Origin: TMED23 sp913054205
GTDB taxonomy: Bacteria > Pseudomonadota > Alphaproteobacteria > Rhodospirillales > UBA2165
Length of the DNA: 64,000 nucleotides
NCBI GenBank assembly: GCA_046582495.1
Contig: JAYGEG010000152.1
Location: 21,267-85,266 of the forward strand
Direction of reading: 5' to 3'
This document shows, one piece after another, positions 34,354 to 44,500 of the stretch; the stretch's first letter is position 1, and every line of letters starts with the position of its first letter. The notes below the pieces were generated by a model. The model was given only the letters and a program-made list of their open reading frames with translations, did no database searches and was not told the origin of the DNA. Both the position numbers and the translations under genes were made by a program.

Positions 34354-35063
34354 AGTTCTAAAATCTCCCCGCTGCGGCGCACAATGATCATCGAAAAATA
34401 GGGCGCACTGTCATCATTAAGATCGCTTAATGGCACAATCTTCTGATTTTTCATGGTTGCGCGCTCGATATAATGGGCGTTGTCCGTCGCGCCGATTTTC
34501 TCCAGCACACGCTTTATTTTGCCGAGGTGCCGCCCAACTTTGATGATCGCCGCGACATTGGTCGCCATTAGCTGCTGCTCGAGCGTTTCTTCGTCCAAGG
34601 GACCTGGGATCACCGTCACCACATCATTGCGCGCCGCCAAAGGAAGCGCCAACTCAGCCGAGCACGCCGCCAAGGAACTCACGCCCGGCACGACCTGAAC
34701 CGCGTAATTTTCTGAAAGCCTTGCAAACAAATACATGAACGAGCCATAGAAAAATGGATCGCCCTCACAGAGTACAGCAACGGATTTACCAGCATCGACC
34801 GCCGCGGCTATCTCGCTTGCTGCTTTATCGTAGACATCTTGCGCCGGATGACGCTCGACAACCATCGGCGTTGCTATGACAATTTCCTCTTGAGTACCCG
34901 ACATATGCGGCGCCGCAATTGAACGCACGAGACTTTCACCATCAGCAGGTGCAGGATACGCAATCACATCGGCGGCTTGCAGGATTTTCAAAGCTTTCAC
35001 AGTAATAAGATCTGGGTCGCCCGGCCCAATGCCAAGCCCCCAAATTTTGATGTTTGCGTTCAT
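34350..35063 (-). CDS. cobI: Precorrin-2 C20-methyltransferase
   Basis: This 237-residue SAM methylase begins WGLGIGPGDPDLITVKALKI. It has the CobI/CbiL blocks VLCEGDPFFYGSFMYLFARL (about 98-117) and VVPGVSSLAACSAE near 126. It methylates C20 of precorrin-2 or its cobalt form. It overlaps cobJ (TTGA) and cobL (ATGA) by four bases each, inside a fully coupled operon. CobI (cobalt-free) and CbiL (cobalt-bound) forms cannot be told apart by eye. Confidence 0.95.
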   Translation of the reverse strand: MNANIKIWGLGIGPGDPDLITVKALKILQAADVIAYPAPADGESLVRSIAAPHMSGTQEEIVIATPMVVERHPAQDVYDKAASEIAAAVDAGKSVAVLCEGDPFFYGSFMYLFARLSENYAVQVVPGVSSLAACSAELALPLAARNDVVTVIPGPLDEETLEQQLMATNVAAIIKVGRHLGKIKRVLEKIGATDNAHYIERATMKNQKIVPLSDLNDDSAPYFSMIIVRRSGEILEL

Positions 35064-36256
35064 GATTTATGTATTCTGAGTTGCGTTACGGGTTTTAGGG
35101 GCTGCCAGCCGGTAAAGCGGCCCATTTCGTGGGCGCGGGAAATCGCGATTTGGCATAACTCGCCGCCAAGCTCCGCCTGCACTTCGATCAGGCGGCGCTC
35201 TCCTTCAAAGGTCACGGCATTGGCGACCAGACGGCCGCCTGGTTTTAAATTCTGCCAGCAATATTCGAGCAAGCCGCCGGAGGTTAAGCCGCCGCCGATA
35301 AACACAGCGTCCGGTGCCGGCAGACCCATGATCTCGTTCAAGGCTTCGCCAAAGACGACCTTTAAATCCGGCACACCGAGCGCCAGCGCATTATTGTTGA
35401 TCATGGCCAAGCGATCCATATTGCGCTCGACGGCAAAGGCCTTGGCCCCCCGCGTCGCCCGCATCCACTCAATCGCGACAGAGCCACAGCCTGCCCCGAT
35501 ATCCCAAAGCATTTGCTCCGGCATGGGAGCCAATGCCGATATCGTTATTGCCCGAACTTCTCGTTTTGTAAGCTGGCCGTCATGCTCAAACGCATCATCC
35601 GGCAGGCCAGGGACGCGCGGCAATATAACCGCTCCCTCATCCGCCACGCATTCAACCGCGACAGTATTAAGATCAGCTACAGCATCTTGACTCCAATCGG
35701 AGGCAGCCGCATCAAACCGCGCCTCCTCCGCGCCGCCAATATGAGCGAAGGCACTGACCGGACTATTGCCAAAGCCAGCCTCTTTCAGAAGCCCCGCAAT
35801 CTGGCTCGGCGTGTTGCCGTCATTCGATAAGACGATTAGCTTTGCCCCAGGGCTCAAGAAGGCCTTAACCCGTTCGAGATCACGGCCATGAACGGTCAGA
35901 CACCCGGCCTCGCTTAACGGCCAGATCATCCGGGCGGCAACAAGCGAAAAGGCAGAGGGCGCGGGAATGACTTTAATTTCATCCGGGCCATAGCGCCGTC
36001 CCAACGTCGCGCCAATGCCGAACCACATTGGATCACCGGTTGCGATCACCGTGACGTTTTGACCTTTGTGACCATCGAGCTCTGCATAGCTGTCTTCAAG
36101 CGGTGATTTCCATTGAATTCCTTTTTTGCCGATAAGCTGGAGATGGCGTTCCCCGCCGAACAATACATCGGCCTGATCAATGGCGTTTCGCGCATTGGCA
36201 CCGAGCCCGTCCAAGCCGTCTTCGCCGATACCAACAATGGTGAGCCAGACGGTCAT
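35060..36256 (-). CDS. cobL: Precorrin-6Y C5,15-methyltransferase (decarboxylating)
   Basis: This 398-residue protein is the fused form of CbiE and CbiT. The N-terminal ~200 residues are a tetrapyrrole methylase domain (VGIGEDGLDGLGANARNAI, VIATGDPMWFGIGATLGRRY). The C-terminal half is a class I methyltransferase with WDIGAGCGSVAIEWM near 240. Together they methylate C5 and C15 and remove the acetate carboxyl of ring C. The fusion is the form typical of organisms with aerobic-type clusters. It overlaps cobH and cobI by four bases on either side. Confidence 0.96.
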   Translation of the reverse strand: MTVWLTIVGIGEDGLDGLGANARNAIDQADVLFGGERHLQLIGKKGIQWKSPLEDSYAELDGHKGQNVTVIATGDPMWFGIGATLGRRYGPDEIKVIPAPSAFSLVAARMIWPLSEAGCLTVHGRDLERVKAFLSPGAKLIVLSNDGNTPSQIAGLLKEAGFGNSPVSAFAHIGGAEEARFDAAASDWSQDAVADLNTVAVECVADEGAVILPRVPGLPDDAFEHDGQLTKREVRAITISALAPMPEQMLWDIGAGCGSVAIEWMRATRGAKAFAVERNMDRLAMINNNALALGVPDLKVVFGEALNEIMGLPAPDAVFIGGGLTSGGLLEYCWQNLKPGGRLVANAVTFEGERRLIEVQAELGGELCQIAISRAHEMGRFTGWQPLKPVTQLRIHKS

Positions 36257-36882
36257 GCGTCACCTCCCAGCAAAACTGCGTTGACGGCAGCAGCAGCCAA
36301 TGCCGAGCCACCCTTTCGGCCCTGCAAGGTGATAAACGGAATGCCTAAATTCTTCTCGATTAAATAAACTTTGGATTCAGCGGCACCGATGAAACCAACC
36401 GGAAAAGCGAAGATGGCTGCGGGCCTCGGACAATCACCCTCTGCCAACATATCGATCAAGTGAAACAACGCTGTCGGCGCATTGCCAATTGCAACAATCG
36501 CGCCTTCTAAATGAGGCTTCCACAATTCAACCGCCGCCGCTGATCGCGTTGTCGCCAGGCTCTCGGCAAGCTCGGGCACAGCATCGTCGCGCAAAGAACA
36601 CAAAATCTCGACATCTTTGGGTAGGCGATCTTTCATGATGCCGGCGGCTACCATATTGGCATCGACAATAATTGGCGCGCCTGCAGTCAGCGCCGAAGAA
36701 GCCGCTTCAGCCACATCTCCGTCCCAGGCAATGTCTTCGACGATTTCCGGAATCGCGACGGCATGGACAAGACGCAGCACAATTTTATGGAGGCTTTCCG
36801 GAAAGTCGGATAAATCAACTTCGCGCTCGATGGCGGCAAAGGATGCCCGGTAAATCTCGGCTGGATCCTTCAAATAAATCAT
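36253..36882 (-). CDS. cobH: Precorrin-8X methylmutase
   Basis: This 209-residue enzyme moves the methyl group from C11 to C12. The catalytic His lies in KIVLRLVHAVAIPEI (about 33-47), and family blocks GAPIIVDANMVAAGI (near 88) and GFIGAAESKVYL (near 169) are present. The length is normal (about 205-215). It lies 17 bp after cbiX and overlaps cobL by four bases. Confidence 0.95.
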   Translation of the reverse strand: MIYLKDPAEIYRASFAAIEREVDLSDFPESLHKIVLRLVHAVAIPEIVEDIAWDGDVAEAASSALTAGAPIIVDANMVAAGIMKDRLPKDVEILCSLRDDAVPELAESLATTRSAAAVELWKPHLEGAIVAIGNAPTALFHLIDMLAEGDCPRPAAIFAFPVGFIGAAESKVYLIEKNLGIPFITLQGRKGGSALAAAAVNAVLLGGDA

Positions 36883-36899
36883 CTGCGGCAGCTCATGGG

Positions 36900-37892
36900 T
36901 TACTCGGCAGCTGCCGGATTGCGCTTGCCCGGCCCGTGCGGATGATCGGCATGCGGATGCGGCGCGTGGCCATGATCGTGTGTGTGATCGTGATCATGAG
37001 TGTGGGCTTCGCCGGTTCCAATGCCTTCGACATGATGGTGATGGCTTTCCTGCGGCAGTCCTTGATGGGCCTCAAATCCGATGATCTGTTCACGGTATTT
37101 GCAGAGCAGACAATTCATCAGATTGTCGCCGCTGATAATTCCCCGCACACGTTCTTCAAAAGTATCAATGACACCTTTATGGTCATTGAGATAGCCCGCT
37201 TTGAGAAACTCAATTTGTGGAAATTGGGCAGCGATTTCATCAGTGATCGAATAAATTCGCTCGACCAAGATGCCGGTGAACAGAAAATAGGGGAAAACGA
37301 TGATGCGTTTATAGCCAAGCTTCGCCGCGTGTTCGAGCCCGGGGGCGACAAGTGGGAATGTCACGCCGGAATAACACACCTCGCCCCAGCCATAGCCCAT
37401 GCCTTCCCATAACATCCGGCAGATTTTGTTGATATTGCTGTTGGCATCGGGGTCCGACGTGCCGCGGCCAACCACCATCAACAAGGTATCTTCGCGGGCA
37501 ATCTGGGTTTCAGCACTTGCTTCGGCATCGGCAATACGGCCTTCGGCGGCGTAGAGCATTTTGGGATCAATATCGAGCGCTCGGGCGAACTCAATTTTCA
37601 AATCAATGTCGTTGCGCTCTGAGGCATATTGATTGAGCACCGAGGCGATATCATTTTTAACGTGACCCGCCGCAAACAACATGCCGGGCACGGCCAAAAT
37701 GTGATCGACCCCTTGATCGCAGAGTTTATCCAGACCTTCCCGTATAATCGGCGTGGCAAATTCTAAAAATCCGTATTCGACAGGGTACTCCGGAAAGCGC
37801 TCGGTGAGCTTCTCTTTCAAGGCGGCAAATTGAGTAACGGCATCAGTAGAGCGGCTGCCATGTCCGCAGATCATCACGCCTGTTTTGGTCAT
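36900..37892 (-). CDS. cbiX: Sirohydrochlorin cobaltochelatase, long form, with Fe-S motif and His-rich tail
   Basis: This is an about 330-residue CbiX-long protein. It has two CbiX half-domains, beginning VMICGHGSR with the metal-binding His and continuing FLEFATP and LAVPGMLFAAGHVKND. The second half has RIIVFPYFLFTGILV. After them comes LMNCLLCKYR, the MXCXXC motif reported to hold an Fe-S centre in Bacillus megaterium CbiX. A tail of about 40 residues contains some 15 histidines in HDH/HTH repeats. It inserts Co2+ early, at sirohydrochlorin. I use the ATG at 37892; the open frame extends to 37913. It is the first gene of the cbiX-cobM operon and diverges from cobD. Confidence 0.94.
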   Translation of the reverse strand: MTKTGVMICGHGSRSTDAVTQFAALKEKLTERFPEYPVEYGFLEFATPIIREGLDKLCDQGVDHILAVPGMLFAAGHVKNDIASVLNQYASERNDIDLKIEFARALDIDPKMLYAAEGRIADAEASAETQIAREDTLLMVVGRGTSDPDANSNINKICRMLWEGMGYGWGEVCYSGVTFPLVAPGLEHAAKLGYKRIIVFPYFLFTGILVERIYSITDEIAAQFPQIEFLKAGYLNDHKGVIDTFEERVRGIISGDNLMNCLLCKYREQIIGFEAHQGLPQESHHHHVEGIGTGEAHTHDHDHTHDHGHAPHPHADHPHGPGKRNPAAAE

Positions 37893-38032
37893 TTTTGTTC
37901 CAGTCCGGCTCAATTGTTTTTTCGTTTTTCTGTTATTTCTTTTGGGAGCGGATCATAGCGGATCAAGTCCGGGAGCTAAAGGATTTAACGCCCCTAATTG
38001 ACGATTTTAACGCTCCCTGCTACGAGTGTTCC

Positions 38033-39022
38033 ATGCTTGGTTTAACAATCTTTCCGATTCTCCTGCTCGCCCTGATGATTGACGCGGTTTTTGGCGATCC
38101 GAAGCCGCTCTACCGGTATGTACCGCACCCGGCACAGATAATGGGCTGGCTGATCGATCGGTGCGACAAACGCTTCAACAATGAAAATGATACGGCAAAA
38201 CAGCAGCGTATAAGTGGCGTCGTAACGACCGTGCTCATCGTCGCCGGTGCAGCTGGTATTGGATGGGGAATTGTCACCCTCACAACGCTCATTCCCTATG
38301 GCTGGATTTTGGAAGCAATTGTATTGTCGACGATGATCGCGGGGCGCAGCCTCTACCAACATGTCGCTGCCGTTGCGAAAGCCCTCAAATCTGAGAACCT
38401 TGAAGAAGCGCGGGAAGCAGCTGGTCAGATCGTTGGCCGGGATACGGAAAATCTCGATCAGCATGGCGTTGCTCGGGCGGCGATTGAATCTTTGTCCGAG
38501 AATTTCTCGGACGGCGTAGTGGCACCGATATTTTGGACCGCGCTTTTTGGCCTGCCGGGTGCTTTCGCCTATAAAGCGCTCAACACCGCCGACAGCATGA
38601 TCGGCCACAAGAACGAGCGTTATCTCTATTTCGGCTGGGCGGCGGCGCGGCTTGATGATGTCGCTAACTTTATTCCTGCCCGACTATCTGCGCTCATTCT
38701 ATGCCTCGCGGCATTTATCTGGGGACGCAACGAGGCCCGGCGCTCCTGGCTCGCGATCCGCCATGACGCCAAAAAGCAAACCTCAATTAACGCCGGTTAT
38801 CCCGAAGCCGCCATGGCCGGCGCGCTCAATCTCAGACTGGCTGGCCCCCGCGATTACGACGACGAACCCCTCGACGGCGAATGGATCGGCAGCGCTAACG
38901 AAGGCAGCACGTCGGATGCCACTCATGAGGACATCTCAAAAGGCCTGATGCTTTTTGTTAATGCGTGTTTGATATCGGCTGGTGTGATCGTGTTTTTGAC
39001 TGTGTGGCTGGCGCAGGGGTGA
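38033..39022 (+). CDS. cobD: Adenosylcobinamide-phosphate synthase CobD/CbiB
   Basis: This 329-residue inner-membrane protein joins aminopropanol (phosphate) to adenosylcobyric acid. It begins MLGLTIFPILLLALMIDAVF with the family D-x-x-F-G-D-P (ALMIDAVFGDPKPLY). It contains HPAQIMGWLID and ARAAIESLSENFSDGVVAPIFW, the strongest CbiB signature, followed by NTADSMIGHKNERYLYFGWA. About four or five membrane segments are visible. The open frame continues upstream to 37895, but the family start is the ATG at 38033. It diverges from cbiX. Confidence 0.94.
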   Translation: MLGLTIFPILLLALMIDAVFGDPKPLYRYVPHPAQIMGWLIDRCDKRFNNENDTAKQQRISGVVTTVLIVAGAAGIGWGIVTLTTLIPYGWILEAIVLSTMIAGRSLYQHVAAVAKALKSENLEEAREAAGQIVGRDTENLDQHGVARAAIESLSENFSDGVVAPIFWTALFGLPGAFAYKALNTADSMIGHKNERYLYFGWAAARLDDVANFIPARLSALILCLAAFIWGRNEARRSWLAIRHDAKKQTSINAGYPEAAMAGALNLRLAGPRDYDDEPLDGEWIGSANEGSTSDATHEDISKGLMLFVNACLISAGVIVFLTVWLAQG

Positions 39023-39144
39023 GGGGTGTACGGAAACCTAGTATTAACCGTACCCCTGGAAAATTCCACACTACTCTCGAAAGCAAACACAGGCTGCCTG
39101 AAAAGATTTCGACAGCTTGTAGCTGTTTTGGCCAATAGCGAACA

Positions 39145-39246
39145 TTAATGATCAAAGTTGTTTATTAATCCCTCAAGTTCCGTAATCAGCGGCTTCAATT
39201 GATTCTCATATTCACGCCAGCGATTGACTGCAGAAGTGTATACTGG
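39145..39246 (-). pseudogene. C-terminal remnant of a TPR-sulfotransferase family gene
   Basis: Thirty-three codons on the minus strand end with TAA at 39145. They read PVYTSAVNRWREYENQLKPL and onward, the typical last segment of tetratricopeptide-sulfotransferase proteins, where a 'P-V-Y-T-A-S-V-x-x-W-R-x-Y-E' pattern closes the domain. Homology stops abruptly at about 39246, where a different gene remnant begins on the other strand. No start is present. It is a decayed fragment. Confidence 0.6.
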
Positions 39247-39363
39247 TTTGACGATGCTATTGCACGCGAGAAGAAGCTTAAACGATGGCGGCGCAAGTGG
39301 AAACTTCAATTGATAGAAGACCTTAATCCTGAGTGGCGGGATTTATATGATGAGCTTTTTTGA
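39244..39363 (+). pseudogene. C-terminal remnant of a GIY-YIG nuclease family gene
   Basis: Thirty-nine codons ending with TGA at 39361-39363 read DDAIAREKKLKRWRRKWK, then LQLIEDLNPEWRDLYDELF. This is the standard C-terminus of small GIY-YIG (COG2827, UvrC-type) proteins; the catalytic GIY-YIG half is missing. It abuts the sulfotransferase remnant at about 39244, which marks an old recombination or deletion joint. The gap 39023-39432 otherwise contains a hairpin (39023-39056) and a repeat. Confidence 0.65.
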
Positions 39364-39372
39364 AATGTAACA

Positions 39373-39403
39373 GGCTGGACCCTGGATCAAGTCCGGGGTG
39401 ACA
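39373..39403. repeat. Alphaproteobacterial palindromic repeat, half copy
   Basis: 'ctggaccctggatcaagtcc' followed by 'ggggtgacag' matches the right half of the element at 672-762. It lies between the gene remnants and the cobQ stop. Confidence 0.6.
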
Positions 39404-39432
39404 GAATTGGTGGGGATCAAGGAGGGGGTGAG

Positions 39433-40890
39433 CTAGTCGGTAGCAGCCAGCAAACCCTCAATATCCAGCACGTCTTCAAAGACATCTGCCACAGCATCAA
39501 GGGCGGTTTCGACTTGCAAATCATAGACAATGCCAGACTCGTCGCGGGCTTTCAAATGAGAAAGAAACGCGTGGCGGAAATCGTCATTGGCAAAAAGGCC
39601 GTGTAAATAACAGCCCATGATCTTGCCGTCTTTTGAGATCGCGCCAACGGGTTGATCGTTAATTACGGCAAAGGGCTGGTCACAATCGGCACCGCTGGTC
39701 GTGCCGATATGCATTTCATAACCCTTGAATTCTCCAAGCCCAAGGGACGACGCAGCCGTTACTTCAACCAAAGACTTATCGCCGCCCATTTTGGTGGCAA
39801 CGTCCAAATATCCAAGACCGTCGATGGCGGCAATATCACTTTCGGTTCTGCCCGGGTCAGTAATCGCCGTGCCGAGCATCTGATAGCCAGCGCAAATGCC
39901 GAGAACACTGCGGTCCCTGCGAAGATGCGCCGCGATATCGATATCCCAGCCTTGATCTCGAAGATCAGCCAAATCGGCAATCGTGGTTTTGGAGCCCGGC
40001 AAAATGATCAAATCCGCATCGCCCGGCAGCACTTCGCCGCGCGGCACAATTTGTAGATCAACATCGGGCTCAGTAATCAAAGGATCAAAGTCGTCATAGT
40101 TTGAAATATGGGCGAGTTTCGGCACGACAATTTTGATCGCACCGCCGCTGCTTTTTTGCGCGGTATTCTCTAAAGTATGCGCATCTTCCTGCGGCAGTTT
40201 TGCAGCTTCCGGCACAAAAGGAATGACGCCAAAACATTTGAGCCCGGTCTTTTGAGTGATAATGTCGATGCCGCTCTCAAAAAGCGTAACGTCGCCGCGA
40301 AACTTATTGATGACATAGCCTGCTATTAGCGCGCGCTCTTCCTCCGGCAGCAACTCCCAGGTGCCAACAACGCTGGCGATCACGCCGCCCCTGTCGATAT
40401 CGGCCACCAGCACGACCGGCGTTTTGGTCGCAACGGCAAAACCCATATTGGCAATGTCGTTCTCGCGGAGGTTAACCTCCGCCGCACTTCCCGCCCCTTC
40501 GATGAGCACAATGTCGGCGGTTTGTTTAAGGCGCTCAAAAGCCTCGACCACGACGGGCAACAGTTCAAGCTTCTTGGCCTGATAGTCGCGGGCCGGGTAA
40601 TTGCCCTCGGCTTTTCCCATCACCACCAACTGCGCGCCGATTTCTGATTGCGGCTTTAAGAGCACCGGGTTCATATCAATGTGCGGATCAACACCCGCGG
40701 CTTTGGCTTGCAAGGCTTGCGCGCGGCCAATCTCACCGCCCTCCGGCGTCACGGCTGCATTGTTTGACATGTTTTGTGGCTTAAACGGCCTGACCGTCAT
40801 CCCGCGTTTGATCAGCGCCCGGCAGAGACCGGCGACGACAAGTGATTTGCCGACATCTGAGCCTGTCCCCTGGAACATGAGCGACGACAT
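39433..40890 (-). CDS. cobQ: Cobyric acid synthase
   Basis: This 485-residue protein amidates the b, d, e and g side chains of adenosylcobyrinic acid a,c-diamide. The N-terminal dethiobiotin-synthase-like ATPase has GTGSDVGKSLVVAGL at residues 8-22 and RPFKPQNMSNNA. The C-terminal glutaminase has the nucleophile Cys in VLGICAGYQMLG near 335 and the closing His in GCYLHGLF. It follows cobO by 3 bp in the riboswitch-controlled cobU-cobW-cobN-cobO-cobQ operon and is its last gene. Confidence 0.96.
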   Translation of the reverse strand: MSSLMFQGTGSDVGKSLVVAGLCRALIKRGMTVRPFKPQNMSNNAAVTPEGGEIGRAQALQAKAAGVDPHIDMNPVLLKPQSEIGAQLVVMGKAEGNYPARDYQAKKLELLPVVVEAFERLKQTADIVLIEGAGSAAEVNLRENDIANMGFAVATKTPVVLVADIDRGGVIASVVGTWELLPEEERALIAGYVINKFRGDVTLFESGIDIITQKTGLKCFGVIPFVPEAAKLPQEDAHTLENTAQKSSGGAIKIVVPKLAHISNYDDFDPLITEPDVDLQIVPRGEVLPGDADLIILPGSKTTIADLADLRDQGWDIDIAAHLRRDRSVLGICAGYQMLGTAITDPGRTESDIAAIDGLGYLDVATKMGGDKSLVEVTAASSLGLGEFKGYEMHIGTTSGADCDQPFAVINDQPVGAISKDGKIMGCYLHGLFANDDFRHAFLSHLKARDESGIVYDLQVETALDAVADVFEDVLDIEGLLAATD

Positions 40891-40893
40891 TCG

Positions 40894-41514
40894 TTAAAAC
40901 TCGATCCCGGCCTGCGCTTTATATCCATCCCGAAAATGATGTTTGATCTCAGTCATTTCGGTGACCAGATCAGCAATTTCGATCAGTTCCGGTTTTGCAT
41001 TACGCCCGGTGCAGATAACATGCATGTCAACGGGCTTGGCTTTGAGATAGTCCACGACTTCGTTGATATCGATATAGTCATTGCGCAGCACGATGTTGAT
41101 CTCGTCCATAAGTACGAGCGCTAATTCGGGGTCTTCAATCATTTCTTTAGCCCGCGCCCAAGCCGCATTCGCGGCCTCGATATCGCGCGCTCTATCTTGC
41201 GTTTCCCAGGTAAAGCCCTCGCCCATTGCGGTGATGGTGACAAGCTCCGGGAAAGCCTCCAGCACCACGCGCTCGCCGGTTTCCCATTTACCTTTAACAA
41301 ATTGCACAATGCCGACTTTCATGCCGTGACCGATGCAGCGGGATACAATCCCCATCGCCGCCGTCGTCTTGCCCTTGCCTTTGCCGGTGTGAACGACCAG
41401 CAAACCGCCTTCTTTGGTTTTGGTGGCGAGAATTTTATCTTTGGCTGCTTTGTGCTTGCGGCGCTTTTCATTGGCCCGCGCGTTTAGTTCTTCTTCTGAG
41501 AGTTCGTCACTCAT
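40894..41514 (-). CDS. cobO: Cob(I)yrinic acid a,c-diamide adenosyltransferase
   Basis: This 206-residue CobA/CobO-type ATP:corrinoid adenosyltransferase has the P-loop TGKGKGKTTAAMG at about 42-54, followed by GMKVGIVQFVKGKW. The Mg/ATP block LVLMDEINIVLRNDYID is near 130, and VICTGRNAKPELIE near 164. It adds the adenosyl ligand to cobalt. An N-terminal stretch of about 30 charged residues (rich in Lys, Glu and Arg) precedes the fold. It overlaps cobN by four bases. Confidence 0.96.
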   Translation of the reverse strand: MSDELSEEELNARANEKRRKHKAAKDKILATKTKEGGLLVVHTGKGKGKTTAAMGIVSRCIGHGMKVGIVQFVKGKWETGERVVLEAFPELVTITAMGEGFTWETQDRARDIEAANAAWARAKEMIEDPELALVLMDEINIVLRNDYIDINEVVDYLKAKPVDMHVICTGRNAKPELIEIADLVTEMTEIKHHFRDGYKAQAGIEF

Positions 41515-44500
41515 ACCAATTCCCTTTCAACATTGTGGCGCAATTTCGCCAGCAAATCTCCAACCGAGTTCGACCGCGGATGCCAGAAGTCACGCTCAAT
41601 GGCTTCCTCAAACTTCTCGGCAATTTCCTGCAAAGCCGGCGCGTTGTTTTCAGCGATAAAGTCGCGCACGTTTTCATCTTCGAGATAGGCTTCGAACAAT
41701 TGATCAAAGTGATGGTCTTCAACAACTTTGGCCGTCGCGGCAAAAGCAAACAGATAATCGACCGTCGCGGCGATCTCAAACGCGCCCTTGTAGCCGTGGC
41801 GCATCACGCCTTCGATCCATTTAGGATTGGCCGCCCGAGCGCGCACAACGCGGCCGATTTCTTCCTGAAGGGTGCGAATTTTGGGCGTGTCGGGACGACT
41901 GTGATCATTGTGATATATGGTGGGCTGCGCGCCTGAGAGTTCACGCACCGCCGCCGTCATACCACCTTCAAACTGGTAGTAGTCATCGCTGTCCAAAATA
42001 TCGTGCTCACGGTTATCTTGGTTGTGGACGACGATTTCAACGCCTTTAAGGCGGGCTTCGAAGAGGTTGTTTTCAGCCTCGCCTTCGGCACCATCACCGT
42101 AGGCGTAACCTCCCCAAGCAACATAGGCGCGGGACAAATCTTCATCCGTCTCCCAACACTTTTCATCTATCAGCGTTTGCAACCCTGCCCCATACGCGCC
42201 CGGCTTGGAGCCGAAAACGCGAAACCCGGCGCGGCGGGTGGCGTCTTCTTCGCTTGAGCCCGAGGCGACAAAAGCGGCCCTATCCTTTTGAGCCTGCGCC
42301 GCCAACGGATTGTCGTATTCGGATTCGTCTTGAGATGCAACGGCGCGGACAGCACTGTCGAGCAAATCAACTTGGCTCGGAAAAGCATCCCGGAAAAAAC
42401 CGGAAATTCGAAACACGACGTCGACGCGCGGACGCCCCAGCACCGTCAATGGCATCACTTCGAAGCCGGTGACCCGATTGGCTTGTTTATCCCATTGAGG
42501 CTGCACCCCCATCAGCGCCAGAGCTTGGGCGATATCATCGCCACCGGTGCGCATATTGGCCGTTCCCCAGGCACTCATCGCGAGGCGTTTGGGATATTCG
42601 CCGTGCTCCTGAAAATGTTGCTCAATCAGCAACGTTGCTGATTTCCAGCCAAGCTTCCAAGCTGCGGGGGTGGGTACTGCACGCACATCGACCGAGTAAA
42701 AATTTCGCCCGGTCGGCAGAACATCCAAGCGTCCTCGGGTCGGCGCACCACTACTGCCGGGCGGCACAAAAGAACCGTTGAGCCCCCGCATTAAGCCAAC
42801 GAGCTCTTGCTCACCACAATCAGCGATGGTTGGCCTCAAGTGATTTTGAATGAAACCGAGAACATGGGTAGAGTTGACCCATTCGGATTTTGGCTGAAAA
42901 GAGCCATTCACCAAGTCGATTGCCAATAATTCCAAGCGCTCAACCGTATCGCCGTTGCTGCGCCAGTCGCCGTCAAAATTGGCGAGCTCGCTAGGTCTCT
43001 CACCTTTCCACGCCGCACCCATCTCACAATCGAGCGGATCAAAACCATCCAAGCCGAGATCAGCAGCAAGCGCTCGAATGAGCGATGCATTCTCAGCTTT
43101 TCCATCTTCACGCTGCAAGCGGGTGAGCGCGACAAGTAGATCGGTTTCCTGACTGCCAGCCGGCGATTGCCCAAAAATGTGAAGGCCATCCCTGATCTGC
43201 ATTTCTTTAAGCTCGCAGAGATAATTGTCGATCTTGGAGAGCGCTGCGTTTTCATCGTCCGATTTTACAATGCCGACATCCTTATCGAGGCCAATCCGCT
43301 GGCTAAGTTCGAGAATTTCCTCGCTCAATATCTTGAGACGTCTCGGGTCCATGCCGGCTGCCTGATAATATTCATCGACCAATTGTTCGAGATCACGGAG
43401 CGGCCCGTAGCTTTCAGCGCGCGTCAGCGGCGGCGTCAAATGATCAACGATGATGGCTTGAGAGCGTCGTTTGGCCTGGGTGCCTTCGCCTGGATCATTG
43501 ACGATGAACGGATAAAGATGCGGCAACGCGCCGAGCGCAATCTCGGGGTAACAGTTTTCATCCAGCATTAAGGCTTTACCCGGCAGCCATTCGAGATTGC
43601 CGTGTTTGCCAAAATGAATAATCGCGTGGATATCCATCTCGCACCTGAGCCAGGCATAAAACGCGAGATAACCATGCGGTGGCACGAGATCAGGATCATG
43701 GTACGACGACGTTGGATCAATGTTGTAGCCTCGCGCCGGCTGCACGGCCAAGACCACATTGCCATAGATATGGGCAGGGAGAACAAAATGCTCACCTGTC
43801 ACAAAGGGATCATCCTGGGGCGCGCCCCAGCGCTCGGTGATTTCGTCTTGCACGGCCTTGGGTAGCGCGTTGAAAAAACCCAGATAATCTTCAATCAAAT
43901 ACGCCTCGCCGCCAATTCTTTCTCCCGCAGCATTGGTCGGGCCCGCCAACAAGTGATCCATTACCTCTTTGCTGGAGGCCGGAAAATTTTCGCCAAGCGC
44001 GTAGCCATCATCACTCATGCGTTTAAATGCAGCCGCCACGCCTGCCGGGGTATCGAGCCCGACCCCATTGCCGAGCCGCCCGTCTTTGTTGGGATAATTT
44101 GCCACAACGACAGCCACCCGGCGGTCACTTGATTGAGTTCGGCGAAGGCGCGTCCAAGAAGCGGCAAGGTCCGTAACAAAATCAACCCGCGTTGCAACTG
44201 GCTCATGTTTAATCACGGCGACCTCAGTCGCATCATCAAACTGAACGCTCTTTTTAAAAGATATAGCCCGGCTGATCAGCCGGCCATCGACCTCAGGCAA
44301 AGCGACATTCATCGCGAGGTCTTTTGGCGCGAGACCGCGGCTGCCGTCGTCCCAATCCTCAAATGTGCCGCCAGACAACACAACTTGCAGCACCGGGCAG
44401 TCGGCCACGCTAAAGGGTGTATCAATGCTGTCTTTGCCGGGCGATGACACCGCAAAGCCGGTGCAGTTTAAAATAATGTCCGGTGAGGTCTCGGCGATCA

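Noticed and set aside
37893..38032. Cobalamin riboswitch between cbiX and cobD
   Set aside because: I looked for the GCCCCCGCAACTG core on both strands and did not find it in this gap.
39023..39056. Terminator after cobD
   Set aside because: A hairpin (GGGGTGTACGG with CCGTACCCC) is present but no T-run follows on either strand, so I did not call it a terminator.
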